The position numbers and the translations under genes are program-made. Positions 1 through 6,220 of a stretch of DNA of 6,248 nucleotides are shown piece by piece. Below the pieces are notes generated by a model. The model made no database searches, had not been told where the DNA came from, and worked only from the letters and a program-made list of their open reading frames with translations. Numbering within the stretch: the stretch's first letter is position 1; each line of letters starts with the position of its first letter. Origin of the DNA: Muribaculaceae bacterium (lineage in GTDB: Bacteria; Bacteroidota; Bacteroidia; Bacteroidales; Muribaculaceae). Where the stretch lies: NCBI GenBank assembly GCA_009775195.1, contig VSPF01000155.1, positions 1 through 6,248 of the forward strand. The letters are read 5' to 3'.

Positions 1-1338
1 CCACCCCCGTTTGTGCCCCCCGTCAAGCGCAAGGCCAGCCTTGGGCAAAAAATATTGCTCATAGCCGTAATCTCGGCCGTGCTGATGATACCGAGCATCA
101 TCATCTCTGTCCTCATAAGTGACCGCGAGAGTACCGAGGAGTCTACCGTCAGCGAGATTTCCGACTCGTGGAGCGGCCGACAGCTCATCTCTGGCCCCGT
201 AATCTCGATACCATACGACAGCATATCGCGCCGCAACAATGGTGGCACGGTGCGCTTGTTGCCTTCGAAGATGGATATGAAGGCAACCCTGACCTCGCAG
301 CAGCTCCACCGTGGCATATACGAGGCCGTGGTCTATAACTCCGATGTCACGCTCGAGGGCGATTTCAGCTACGAACCTCTCGCAAAATTGGGAATACCAC
401 TGTCAGCCTACCGTTTCGACAAGGCTTATGTCACCGTCGGTATCGGCGACCTCCGAGGTGTCGAAGAGATTTCGCCTATCGATTTAGGTAGTCAGAAATA
501 CGAACTCGAAGGCACCAACAATGCCCAGGTCTACACCTCGGAAAACGACGACAACTACTACAGCCACGACAACACCCCCGGCTCTGGATGTATGCAGGCC
601 AACGTCGTACTTCCGTCGGCCGACTCTGCCAAAGTCGCCTATTCGGTAACGATGCGTCTGCGCGGCTCCGGGTCGCTTGGCGTGACTCCCGTAGGCCACC
701 GCAACGAAATCGAAATCAAGGGCCAATGCAAGACTCCATCGTTCAAAGGCATGTTCTTGCCCAGTACGCGCGAAGTCGGCAAAGACGACTTCACGGCATC
801 GTGGACGCTCAACTCCACCAATCGCAACTATCCCCAGGCCTTCGTTGGCAGCCGTGCCGAGGACATATGCAAATCGGCAGTCGTTGTCGACCTGCTCATC
901 CCCGTCGACCGCTATCAGAAGACCGACAGGGCCGTCAAATATGCCATAGTGGTAATCTTGCTTACCTTTATCTCCATTCTCTTTGCCGAGGTAATGCTGC
1001 GCCACCCCATCAATTTATTGTCATACCTGTTGGTCGGCCTCGCCCTAATCTTGTTCTACTCACTGCTGCTGTCGATGAGCGAACACATGTCGTTTGGCCT
1101 TAGCTACCTCATAGCGGCAGTTATGACCATCGGCCTCGTCACCCTCTATATGCGCGGTGTGCTCGGCTCGGCCAAGGTTGCCGCCGGAATATGCGCATTG
1201 TTATTAGTGATTTACGGCTTTATCTTCGTCTTGCTCAGCCTCGAGACCTATGCCCTCCTCACCGGCAGCATCGGCCTCTTCATCGCCCTCGCAGCCGTGA
1301 TGTACGCCACCCTCAAACTCCGTGTTGACAATAGATAG
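1..1338 (+). CDS. creD: CreD-family inner-membrane protein, 5' end open at window edge
   Basis: This is a membrane protein of the CreD (cell envelope integrity / inner membrane protein) family. Numbering from a GTG at base 13, it has one N-terminal membrane segment at about residues 14-35, a large extracytoplasmic domain at about 37-305, and about five membrane helices at 309-432. The family hallmarks are in the C-terminal part: a block starting HPINLL at 331 and running through LVGLAL to SEH at 356-358, and YALLTGSIGLF at about 413-423. Its length of about 441 residues is close to E. coli CreD (about 450). The frame has no stop between base 1 and the GTG and would read PPPF there, so the true start may lie upstream; GTG 13 is only a fallback. 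In enterobacteria creD is induced by the CreBC two-component system and linked to envelope stress and beta-lactam responses; the biochemical activity is unknown, and no CreBC genes are visible here. Family call is firm; function here is inferred. Confidence 0.9.
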   Translation, partial: PPPFVPPVKRKASLGQKILLIAVISAVLMIPSIIISVLISDRESTEESTVSEISDSWSGRQLISGPVISIPYDSISRRNNGGTVRLLPSKMDMKATLTSQQLHRGIYEAVVYNSDVTLEGDFSYEPLAKLGIPLSAYRFDKAYVTVGIGDLRGVEEISPIDLGSQKYELEGTNNAQVYTSENDDNYYSHDNTPGSGCMQANVVLPSADSAKVAYSVTMRLRGSGSLGVTPVGHRNEIEIKGQCKTPSFKGMFLPSTREVGKDDFTASWTLNSTNRNYPQAFVGSRAEDICKSAVVVDLLIPVDRYQKTDRAVKYAIVVILLTFISILFAEVMLRHPINLLSYLLVGLALILFYSLLLSMSEHMSFGLSYLIAAVMTIGLVTLYMRGVLGSAKVAAGICALLLVIYGFIFVLLSLETYALLTGSIGLFIALAAVMYATLKLRVDNR

Positions 1339-1360
1339 GGCATAGTTGATGACATACATA

Positions 1361-1401
1361 CAAAAGGCAGAAATAATAGCAGATTTCTGCCTTTTGTTTT
1401 T
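1361..1401 (+). terminator. Intrinsic terminator after the CreD gene
   Basis: A perfect 14-bp inverted repeat (CAAAAGGCAGAAAT at 1361-1374 and its complement at 1383-1396) encloses an 8-base loop and is followed by five T residues at 1397-1401. It begins 22 bases after the CreD stop codon, the expected place for a Rho-independent terminator. It separates the CreD transcript from the glycan module, whose promoter lies about 45 bases further on. The stem is only moderately GC-rich (GGCAG core) but long and without mismatches. Confidence 0.85.
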
Positions 1402-1444
1402 GGCCCTGGTTTTAGTGGCCTGTTATTTTATCCATGTTAAAACA

Positions 1445-1476
1445 TTTGTGGAAATAAAGAAATTTGAGTAATTTTG
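1445..1476 (+). promoter_or_regulatory. Bacteroidetes-type promoter for the glycan module
   Basis: TTTG at 1445-1448 is followed, after exactly 20 bases, by TAATTTTG at 1469-1476. This matches the Bacteroidetes housekeeping promoter (TTTG about -33, TAnnTTTG about -7, spacing 19-21). Transcription would start near 1482-1485, giving a leader of roughly 35-40 bases before the glycosyltransferase ATG at 1520. The leader has no clear Shine-Dalgarno sequence and is A+T-rich. No other promoter of this quality was noticed before 4408, so it probably serves all three downstream genes. The start point is inferred, not seen. Confidence 0.75.
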
Positions 1477-1519
1477 CGAGGTATGCACACCCTGATATAT
1501 AAACCGACTTATCAAATTT

Positions 1520-2416
1520 ATGATATCTGTAATAACCCCGACATACAATAGAGGATATATCATAGATAATCTATTTAATTCTCTTAAAAATCAGACAAGC
1601 CATGAATTCGAATGGATAGTAATAGATGATGGTTCGTCAGATAATACATACGACAAGCTGAAATCGATGGCTGGCGAGAATGTCGGATTTCCCATTACGG
1701 TAATACGACAGCAAAACAGGGGCAAGCATTACGCAGTCAATGTCGGGGTGTCCAAGGCCAAGGGTAATTTTGTCTTTATAGTGGATTCAGATGATATACT
1801 GACCCCTGACGCCATCGAGAGCGTGTCTGCCTGGGCAAAGGAAGTTGAGGGAATGGAGCATATCGCGGCGGTTTCGGGCCTGATAGGTTATATAAAGCGT
1901 CCGGATGCCGTAGGCGGTTTCCCCATGCTTGCCGAAGGACGACACTATATTGATGCAAAGTATACCGACCAGACAGCAAGTTTCCTTCAGGGCGACAAGG
2001 CCGAGGTATATAAGACCGAAATACTTAGGCGGTATCCTTTTAGAATATTTGAAGGAGAAAAATTTTTGCCTGAATCCACTGTATGGAATAAAATTGCACA
2101 CGACGGATATTATATAAGGTGGTATGACAAAATCATATATAGATGTGAATACTTGGAAGACGGCCTGACAAACAATGTCGACAGGCTTTTTGTCGATAAC
2201 TTCAAAGGTTTTGCATATTATATACAAATCCGTATTATGACTCATCCCTTGAGTGACCGTATGCTTGCCAGGGGGCTTTACTGTAAGATTGCCCGGCGCA
2301 AAGGCTTGTCTTTTAAGTCGGCTGGTGAGTTGTTAGGCGAGAACTACGTACTACTGGCCCTCAATTTCTATGCATATAAAACCGCTAAGGTTTTAAAAAA
2401 GCTGCTCCATGGCTGA
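1520..2416 (+). CDS. Family 2 (GT-A fold) glycosyltransferase
   Basis: This 298-residue cytoplasmic enzyme should transfer a sugar from a nucleotide-sugar donor to a glycan or lipid-linked acceptor. The GT2 fold starts almost at residue 1 (ISVITPTYNRG). The nucleotide-binding motif DDGSSDNT is at 36-43, QNRGKHYAVNVG at 65-76, and the metal-binding DxD-type motif DSDD at 89-92. A second half with GDKAEV (158-163), EGEKFLPEST (178-187) and EYLEDGLT (210-217) resembles the GT2 subgroup common in Bacteroidota capsule and O-antigen clusters; E185 is in the position where such enzymes carry the catalytic base. No membrane helix is evident. The ATG is supported by the fold starting immediately and by the promoter 43 bases upstream. 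It overlaps the flippase gene by 8 bases, which suggests translational coupling. Donor sugar and linkage cannot be told from sequence. The gene is richer in A+T than CreD. Confidence 0.9.
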   Translation: MISVITPTYNRGYIIDNLFNSLKNQTSHEFEWIVIDDGSSDNTYDKLKSMAGENVGFPITVIRQQNRGKHYAVNVGVSKAKGNFVFIVDSDDILTPDAIESVSAWAKEVEGMEHIAAVSGLIGYIKRPDAVGGFPMLAEGRHYIDAKYTDQTASFLQGDKAEVYKTEILRRYPFRIFEGEKFLPESTVWNKIAHDGYYIRWYDKIIYRCEYLEDGLTNNVDRLFVDNFKGFAYYIQIRIMTHPLSDRMLARGLYCKIARRKGLSFKSAGELLGENYVLLALNFYAYKTAKVLKKLLHG

Positions 2417-3809
2417 AAAGAATCTATTCGGCGTCAAAAGATTTTTCCAGACATCCATCATCTATTTTATAGGTGGTGTAATGTCAAAGATTGTATCGTT
2501 CTTACTTCTACCCCTCTATACCACATATCTGTCTCCGGCACAGTTCGGCCAGTATGATTTGGCCTATACTTTTATCAACTTGATAGTCCCTATTGCTTTT
2601 TTTCAGATATGGGACGGGGCTTTCAGGTTCTCTTTTGATAAAGACAAGGACAAAGACAAATATTATGTAATCAGCAATGCCATAATGGTTTTTGCCTTTG
2701 GCATCATCTTGTATCTTCCCGCCATATATGCGGTCTCAGACTATTTTAAATTCGAATACTTGTGGGCGATAATTGTTTATGGTATAATTATCGGTTTACA
2801 GTCATTGACCACATTCTCGGCCAGGATATTCTTGAATAACAAGCTTTTCGTAGCTTCAGGAATGGTAAATGCGTTTGTTGCAGCAATAATTAATGTCATT
2901 CTCATCCTTGTCTTCCATTTCGACATCCTTTCTATTTATATTGCGGCGATATGTGGCGGAATATGTCAGATTTTGCTTATTACATTCCGGCTCAGTATAC
3001 CACGCTATTTTTCGTTTTCCGATTTGGATAAAAAGCTATGTTGGAAAATGCTACAATTTTCGATGCCTCTTTGTTTCGCTACTATATCATATTGGCTCTT
3101 AGCTGGTTTTACAAAGCTTGGCATTACAAATAAACTCGGCATGGCAGCCAATGGCCTGTATGCGATAACGACAAAATTTTCGACAGCTATATTGCTCTTG
3201 GTCAATGTGTTTCAATTTTCTTGGAATGAATTGGCATATATAATCTCTAATGACGATTCCCGCGTGGCCAAGTATGAACTTAGCGCTGATTTCTTCATTA
3301 AGTCAATATTGTTCGGCACTGTGGCGGTCTGCGTCTTTATCAAGTGGATATTTCCGTATTTTGTCGGTCCAGAATACTCGCAGGCGTACTATCTGATACC
3401 TATAACCATCATGGGGGTTTCTTTCAATACAATCTCTGACTTTTTCGGCACCTTCTTTATGATGGAGAAAAAGACACATTATATATTATATACAACCCTG
3501 ATTGCTGCAGCTGTCAATTGTCTGTGTTGCTACAGGGCTATTGATTATTTTGGTATCGACGGGGCTTTGTATGTGCTTTCGGGTGCGTTTCTTATATTGA
3601 TGCTGATACGTATGTGTGTAGTTTCTTCAAAATTTGGCATGAAGATAAATCTTACTGGCTTGTTATGTATGGCATATATCCCTGTTATATTTGTTTGTTA
3701 TAGCATAGATAGTGTAATATTTGACTCGTGTGCTATCATTGCTATAATGTTTTGTTATATATTGAGTATCAGGAAATACTTGCAAATCTTTTTTAAAACA
3801 AAAAAATGA
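2409..3809 (+). CDS. Wzx-like polysaccharide flippase (MOP superfamily)
   Basis: This 466-residue polytopic inner-membrane protein has about 12-14 predicted hydrophobic segments and belongs to the polysaccharide biosynthesis/RfbX group of MOP transporters. Members flip undecaprenyl-pyrophosphate-linked oligosaccharides from the cytoplasmic to the periplasmic face. The N-terminal region is typical: a first helix with SKIVSFLLLPLYTTYLSP at about 26-43, FGQYDLAYTF at 46-55, and WDGAFRFSFD at 68-77 just after helix 2. A charged run of alternating D and K (77-84) follows in a presumed loop. The start ATG lies inside the end of the glycosyltransferase gene (overlap ATGGCTGA), and its stop overlaps the next gene by 4 bases (ATGA). 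Base composition is low in G+C; one 60-base line near the 3' end counts 16 G+C. The exact substrate is unknown. A teichoic- or other glycan-lipid exporter of the same superfamily is the alternative. Confidence 0.9.
   Translation: MAEKNLFGVKRFFQTSIIYFIGGVMSKIVSFLLLPLYTTYLSPAQFGQYDLAYTFINLIVPIAFFQIWDGAFRFSFDKDKDKDKYYVISNAIMVFAFGIILYLPAIYAVSDYFKFEYLWAIIVYGIIIGLQSLTTFSARIFLNNKLFVASGMVNAFVAAIINVILILVFHFDILSIYIAAICGGICQILLITFRLSIPRYFSFSDLDKKLCWKMLQFSMPLCFATISYWLLAGFTKLGITNKLGMAANGLYAITTKFSTAILLLVNVFQFSWNELAYIISNDDSRVAKYELSADFFIKSILFGTVAVCVFIKWIFPYFVGPEYSQAYYLIPITIMGVSFNTISDFFGTFFMMEKKTHYILYTTLIAAAVNCLCCYRAIDYFGIDGALYVLSGAFLILMLIRMCVVSSKFGMKINLTGLLCMAYIPVIFVCYSIDSVIFDSCAIIAIMFCYILSIRKYLQIFFKTKK
2637..2660 (+). 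repeat. Four tandem 6-bp units in the flippase gene
   Basis: Four consecutive hexamers (GATAAA, GACAAG, GACAAA, GACAAA) encode DK four times (residues 77-84 of the flippase). Because the unit is 6 bp, gain or loss of copies would keep the reading frame and only alter the length of a charged loop after the second hydrophobic segment. The units are not identical, so slippage may be limited. Confidence 0.6.
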
Positions 3810-4408
3810 TAGTGACTTATCTACTCAAGCGTTTGAGATTGTTTTTCTATAATCGCAAGCATGGTACTGATATACGCAGTGTAAGGGCTTCGCTTTCTGC
3901 AGCTTATGGCAAGGAGGTGTCCATAGGGCCCGGAACTCTTGTTGATGAATGTGTCTCTATAGGTAATTACAGCTATGTTAATATAAATTCGAGTATCGAG
4001 CATTGCCGTATTGGCAATTATTGTTCGATTTCTTCGGGTGTATGGGTCTGTCCGTTCGAACATTATATAGAAACTGGGACTACTCATCCAATCATCTCGT
4101 CGCGTATGCCTGACAAAAGGGAAACGGTGATAATCGGTAACGACGTCCTGATTTCTCTAAATGCCGTGATATTGAGCGGGGTAAAAATCGGCGACGGCGC
4201 CGTGGTAGGGGCCGGCGCCGTCGTTACAAAAGATGTCGAACCGTATGAAATTGTCGGTGGTGTGCCTGCAAGGCATATCGGTTGGAGACTGCCTGCCGAA
4301 GTTCGGCAAAGACTGCAGCAGTCAAGATGGTGGGAGCGTGACTACTCGGATATTCTCGGAGATTCCGAGATGATGAATCTTCTTAATAGAAATTATAGAG
4401 ACGAATAA
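3806..4408 (+). CDS. CatB-type hexapeptide-repeat (left-handed beta-helix) acyltransferase
   Basis: This 200-residue cytoplasmic enzyme probably transfers an acetyl (or other acyl) group from acyl-CoA to a sugar. Hexapeptide repeats forming a left-handed beta-helix are seen at about 38-80 (VSIGPG, VSIGNY, CRIGNYCSI) and 108-145 (VIIGND, VKIGDGAVVGAGAVVTKDV), followed by the family ending PYEIVGGVPARHIG (146-159) and a WW pair at 175-176, as in CatB/XAT proteins. In this group a loop histidine acts as the base; H86 (in CPFEHY) is the best candidate, H94 (THP) the second. The usual DVWIG of the coil reads DVLIS here (113-117). Its ATG overlaps the flippase stop by 4 bases, so it is the third coupled gene of the module and most likely O-acetylates the same glycan. 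Although CatB members include chloramphenicol and streptogramin acetyltransferases, the setting favours sugar modification. The first ~35 residues are basic and family-unspecific. Confidence 0.87.
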   Translation: MIVTYLLKRLRLFFYNRKHGTDIRSVRASLSAAYGKEVSIGPGTLVDECVSIGNYSYVNINSSIEHCRIGNYCSISSGVWVCPFEHYIETGTTHPIISSRMPDKRETVIIGNDVLISLNAVILSGVKIGDGAVVGAGAVVTKDVEPYEIVGGVPARHIGWRLPAEVRQRLQQSRWWERDYSDILGDSEMMNLLNRNYRDE

Positions 4409-4442
4409 TCCCGTCGGGTAGTTTGACTCACGCTCCGCGCCT

Positions 4443-5420
4443 TTACTTTTCGCATCTGTAGGCCTTTTCGAGTCGTTTGAGTTCTTTGGCGGTAATGGGC
4501 ATCACGGTACCGTGACGGGGATGGAAGTCCATGCTCGCAGGCTTGGCGGCAGGTGAGAATTTGACAAGGTCTTCGGTCTCGGCAAATTCATAGCGGCCGC
4601 GCATATAGACGTCGTACATCAGTATATACTTGTCTGAACCGTTGAGTTTGAATATGCCCGAACCCTCTACGGCGTCCTTTGTCAGTTGCTTGTAGTCTGG
4701 CTGCTCGGCCCATTTTCCCGATGTGAGGTCGCTTGTCGTGGCCGATTTTATGCCTTTGCCCTCGTCTTCGGTCTTATAAAAGAGGTGGTAGACACCGTCC
4801 TTATAGATTATGTCGCCGTCGATGCAAGACTTTCCATCGGCAGGGATAAAGAGCGGTTTGGGTTCGTCCTCTATGTCGGTGAAGTCCTTGTTGGCGTACG
4901 CATAGTAGATGATATCCGGGTCTTTGCCGTGTTTCATCGACCAATATATCATATATTTGCCGGCCTGGGGGTCGTAGATTGTCTGCGGTGCCCACACACG
5001 TTTGAGATTGCCCTGGTCAGGAAGGCGTTTCTGTATGTTGAGCACCGAGTGTTTCCAGTGCACAAGGTCTTTCGATTGGAGCAGCACCATGGCGCGGTTT
5101 GAGTCCCACCCGTTGGCCGACACCATGTCGGTAGCGACCATATAGAATGTCTTGCCGTCGGCCGAACGCAGTATGTGGGGGTCGCGCATACCGCCAGTCG
5201 AGGATATTTCTCGCGAATTGAGCACCGGCTTGCCACAGTTGAGGGTGTGGAAGTTATAGCCGTCCTCGCTCACAGCATAACATATCTGTTCGCCATCCAT
5301 AGTGTCGCCGGTAAAATATACAAACAGGTAGCCGGAATAGTCCTTGTCTGCGGCCGATAGCACCGGCGGGGTCAGCAGCATGATTAGCATTGACAGGAAG
5401 AGGGTGCGGTATTTTTTCAT
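4443..5420 (-). CDS. Secreted GH43-type glycoside hydrolase
   Basis: This 325-residue protein carries a Sec signal peptide (KKYR, a hydrophobic core at 7-16, likely cleavage after SAA at 22-24) and no lipobox cysteine, so it is probably soluble in the periplasm. The rest fits a single five-bladed beta-propeller of the GH43 type. Candidate catalytic residues sit in the expected order: D80 in MRDPHIL (base), D201 in CIDGDIIYKDG (pKa-modulating Asp) and E252 in VEGSGIFK (acid). Other conserved-looking blocks are RVWAPQTIYD (141-150), YMIYWSMK (156-163) and PRHGTVMPIT (301-310). GH43 members cleave alpha-L-arabinofuranosyl, beta-xylosyl or related linkages; the substrate cannot be assigned here. 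Its start lies 12 bp after the stop of the PAP2 gene and there is no promoter between them, so it is probably the second gene of that transcript. No SusC/SusD genes are visible, so this is not an evident polysaccharide utilization locus. Overall length is short: catalytic domain only, with no binding module. Confidence 0.85.
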   Translation of the reverse strand: MKKYRTLFLSMLIMLLTPPVLSAADKDYSGYLFVYFTGDTMDGEQICYAVSEDGYNFHTLNCGKPVLNSREISSTGGMRDPHILRSADGKTFYMVATDMVSANGWDSNRAMVLLQSKDLVHWKHSVLNIQKRLPDQGNLKRVWAPQTIYDPQAGKYMIYWSMKHGKDPDIIYYAYANKDFTDIEDEPKPLFIPADGKSCIDGDIIYKDGVYHLFYKTEDEGKGIKSATTSDLTSGKWAEQPDYKQLTKDAVEGSGIFKLNGSDKYILMYDVYMRGRYEFAETEDLVKFSPAAKPASMDFHPRHGTVMPITAKELKRLEKAYRCEK

Positions 5421-5432
5421 TGTGGTTCAAGG

Positions 5433-6158
5433 TTATATTGCCGCTAATGATATCGCTATGATTGTCGATACGGCGGCTATGGTTACGAAATCGGTATGTC
5501 GGAAGATGAGGGTGCTGAGGCGCAGCATAGGTATGTACGACAGTATGGGCGCGGCAAAGTAGATTTCCGTTGTCTCGCTATGTACAGGCAGCGGCAACTT
5601 GCCGGCAAAGGCCGTGAGGCGTACCAGGCGGTAGCATAGATAACCGATACTGAAACCTATGAAACCGCCAACCAACAGGTCGCCGGGGTAATGCACCCCG
5701 AGGTGTATGCGCGAATAGCAGTTGACGAGTGCCCAGGCTATCAGCGTGAGGCCGAAACGGCGATTATGCACCAGCGGCACCATCAGCCCCACCAGTGCAA
5801 AAGTGTTGGCGGCATGGCACGAGGGGAAGCCGTAGCTGCCGCCGCGATAGCCGTCGACGATATGCACCAGTGCGCTAAGAGGGTTGTCGAGATTGGCAGG
5901 GCGCAGTCGATGCACCGCCGGGCGTATGAAGGTCGCACACAACTGGTCGGCGGCGGTGATGGCGAGGGCCGTACCGATGACGATAAACAAAGCCTTGCGC
6001 CAGCCATAGTTGCGGACAATAACGAAGAGTAGTGCCGCATACATCGGCACCCATATAAAGCGTTCCGATATAAGTTGCATGAACCGGTCGGCAAAGCTAC
6101 AGTGCATGCCGTTGAAAAACAAGAATATGCCGGTGTCGAGGTTAATCAGGAAGTCCAT
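5433..6158 (-). CDS. PAP2-superfamily membrane phosphatase
   Basis: This 241-residue inner-membrane protein has the three PAP2 phosphatase motifs in order: R79-x6-R86-P87, P112-S-C-H115 and S149-R150-x5-H156-x3-D160. H115 and H156 would be the catalytic histidine pair, with D160 in support. Hydrophobic segments lie at about 36-49, 56-75, 119-131, 137-149, 160-178 and 222-240. Such enzymes remove phosphate from lipid phosphates; many bacterial ones act on undecaprenyl pyrophosphate (BacA-independent UppP activity) or phosphatidylglycerol phosphate, or on lipid A. Two departures from the standard pattern are visible: the first lysine is arginine (R79) and PSGH is PSCH. About 80 residues follow the last motif, longer than a minimal PAP2 protein. 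The start is the ATG at 6158 (MDFLINLD); a TTG at 6197 would add 13 residues but lies inside the predicted -7 promoter box. The GH43 gene follows 12 bp after the stop. The true substrate is not known. Confidence 0.9.
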   Translation of the reverse strand: MDFLINLDTGIFLFFNGMHCSFADRFMQLISERFIWVPMYAALLFVIVRNYGWRKALFIVIGTALAITAADQLCATFIRPAVHRLRPANLDNPLSALVHIVDGYRGGSYGFPSCHAANTFALVGLMVPLVHNRRFGLTLIAWALVNCYSRIHLGVHYPGDLLVGGFIGFSIGYLCYRLVRLTAFAGKLPLPVHSETTEIYFAAPILSYIPMLRLSTLIFRHTDFVTIAAVSTIIAISLAAI

Positions 6159-6170
6159 TAAATCGAGTCG

Positions 6171-6220
6171 AGATGCAGATTCTAAATCGAAGTGCAAAAC
6201 TAGACTAGATAATCTGCAAC
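6171..6220. repeat. Imperfect inverted repeat spanning the PAP2 promoter
   Basis: The left arm AGATGCAGATTCTA (6171-6184) has its complement TAGAATCTGCATCT nearly reproduced on the right (about 6206-6224), with two short insertions (TA and AA). The exact core is GCAGATT at 6175-6181 against AATCTGC at 6211-6217. The two arms bracket the predicted -7 box at 6195-6202. It could be an operator or a leader structure, but the arms are imperfect and chance cannot be excluded. Confidence 0.3.
6195..6202 (-). promoter_or_regulatory. Bacteroidetes -7 promoter element upstream of the PAP2 gene
   Basis: On the minus strand this reads TAGTTTTG, a full match to the TAnnTTTG -7 consensus. Transcription would begin near 6184-6189, leaving a leader of about 30 bases before the ATG at 6158. 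The -33 side is weak: the nearest minus-strand TTG ends 14 bases upstream of the box rather than the usual 19-21, so the promoter may need an activator or be mis-called. It would drive both the PAP2 and GH43 genes. Confidence 0.5.

Larger units (their letters stand above)
1339..1519. other. Intergenic regulatory region between CreD and the glycan module
   Basis: These 181 bases hold the CreD terminator and the glycan-module promoter, described separately. The remainder (1402-1444 and 1477-1519) shows no open frame of convincing length, no RNA gene and no riboswitch pattern that I recognise. The leader from about 1483 to 1519 has no strong hairpin, so the module looks constitutively transcribed or controlled by a protein binding near the promoter. 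Confidence 0.6.

Noticed and set aside
484..1103. Long open frames on both strands inside the CreD gene, including a 173-residue minus-strand frame
   Set aside because: They overlap the confidently recognised CreD frame, have low-complexity or basic composition (for example runs of valine or arginine) and match no family; they are shadows of G+C-rich coding sequence.
3911..3926. Shine-Dalgarno-like AAGGAGGTG inside the acyltransferase gene
   Set aside because: No start codon follows at a proper distance, it encodes the in-frame KEV of the enzyme, and this phylum rarely uses such sites.
3806..4408. Chloramphenicol or streptogramin resistance acetyltransferase
   Set aside because: The fold is shared, but the gene is translationally coupled to a flippase and a glycosyltransferase, which points to glycan acylation.
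4411..4419. CCCGTCGGG as a bidirectional terminator between the convergent genes
   Set aside because: The arms leave a one-base loop, and no T tract lies on either side.
4686..5102. 138-residue plus-strand frame opposite the GH43 gene
   Set aside because: The GH43 frame carries signal peptide and catalytic motifs; the opposing frame is its antisense shadow.
5691..6094. Plus- and minus-strand frames overlapping the PAP2 gene
   Set aside because: The PAP2 motifs fix the real frame; the others are rich in A, S, P, R or H and show no motif or start context.
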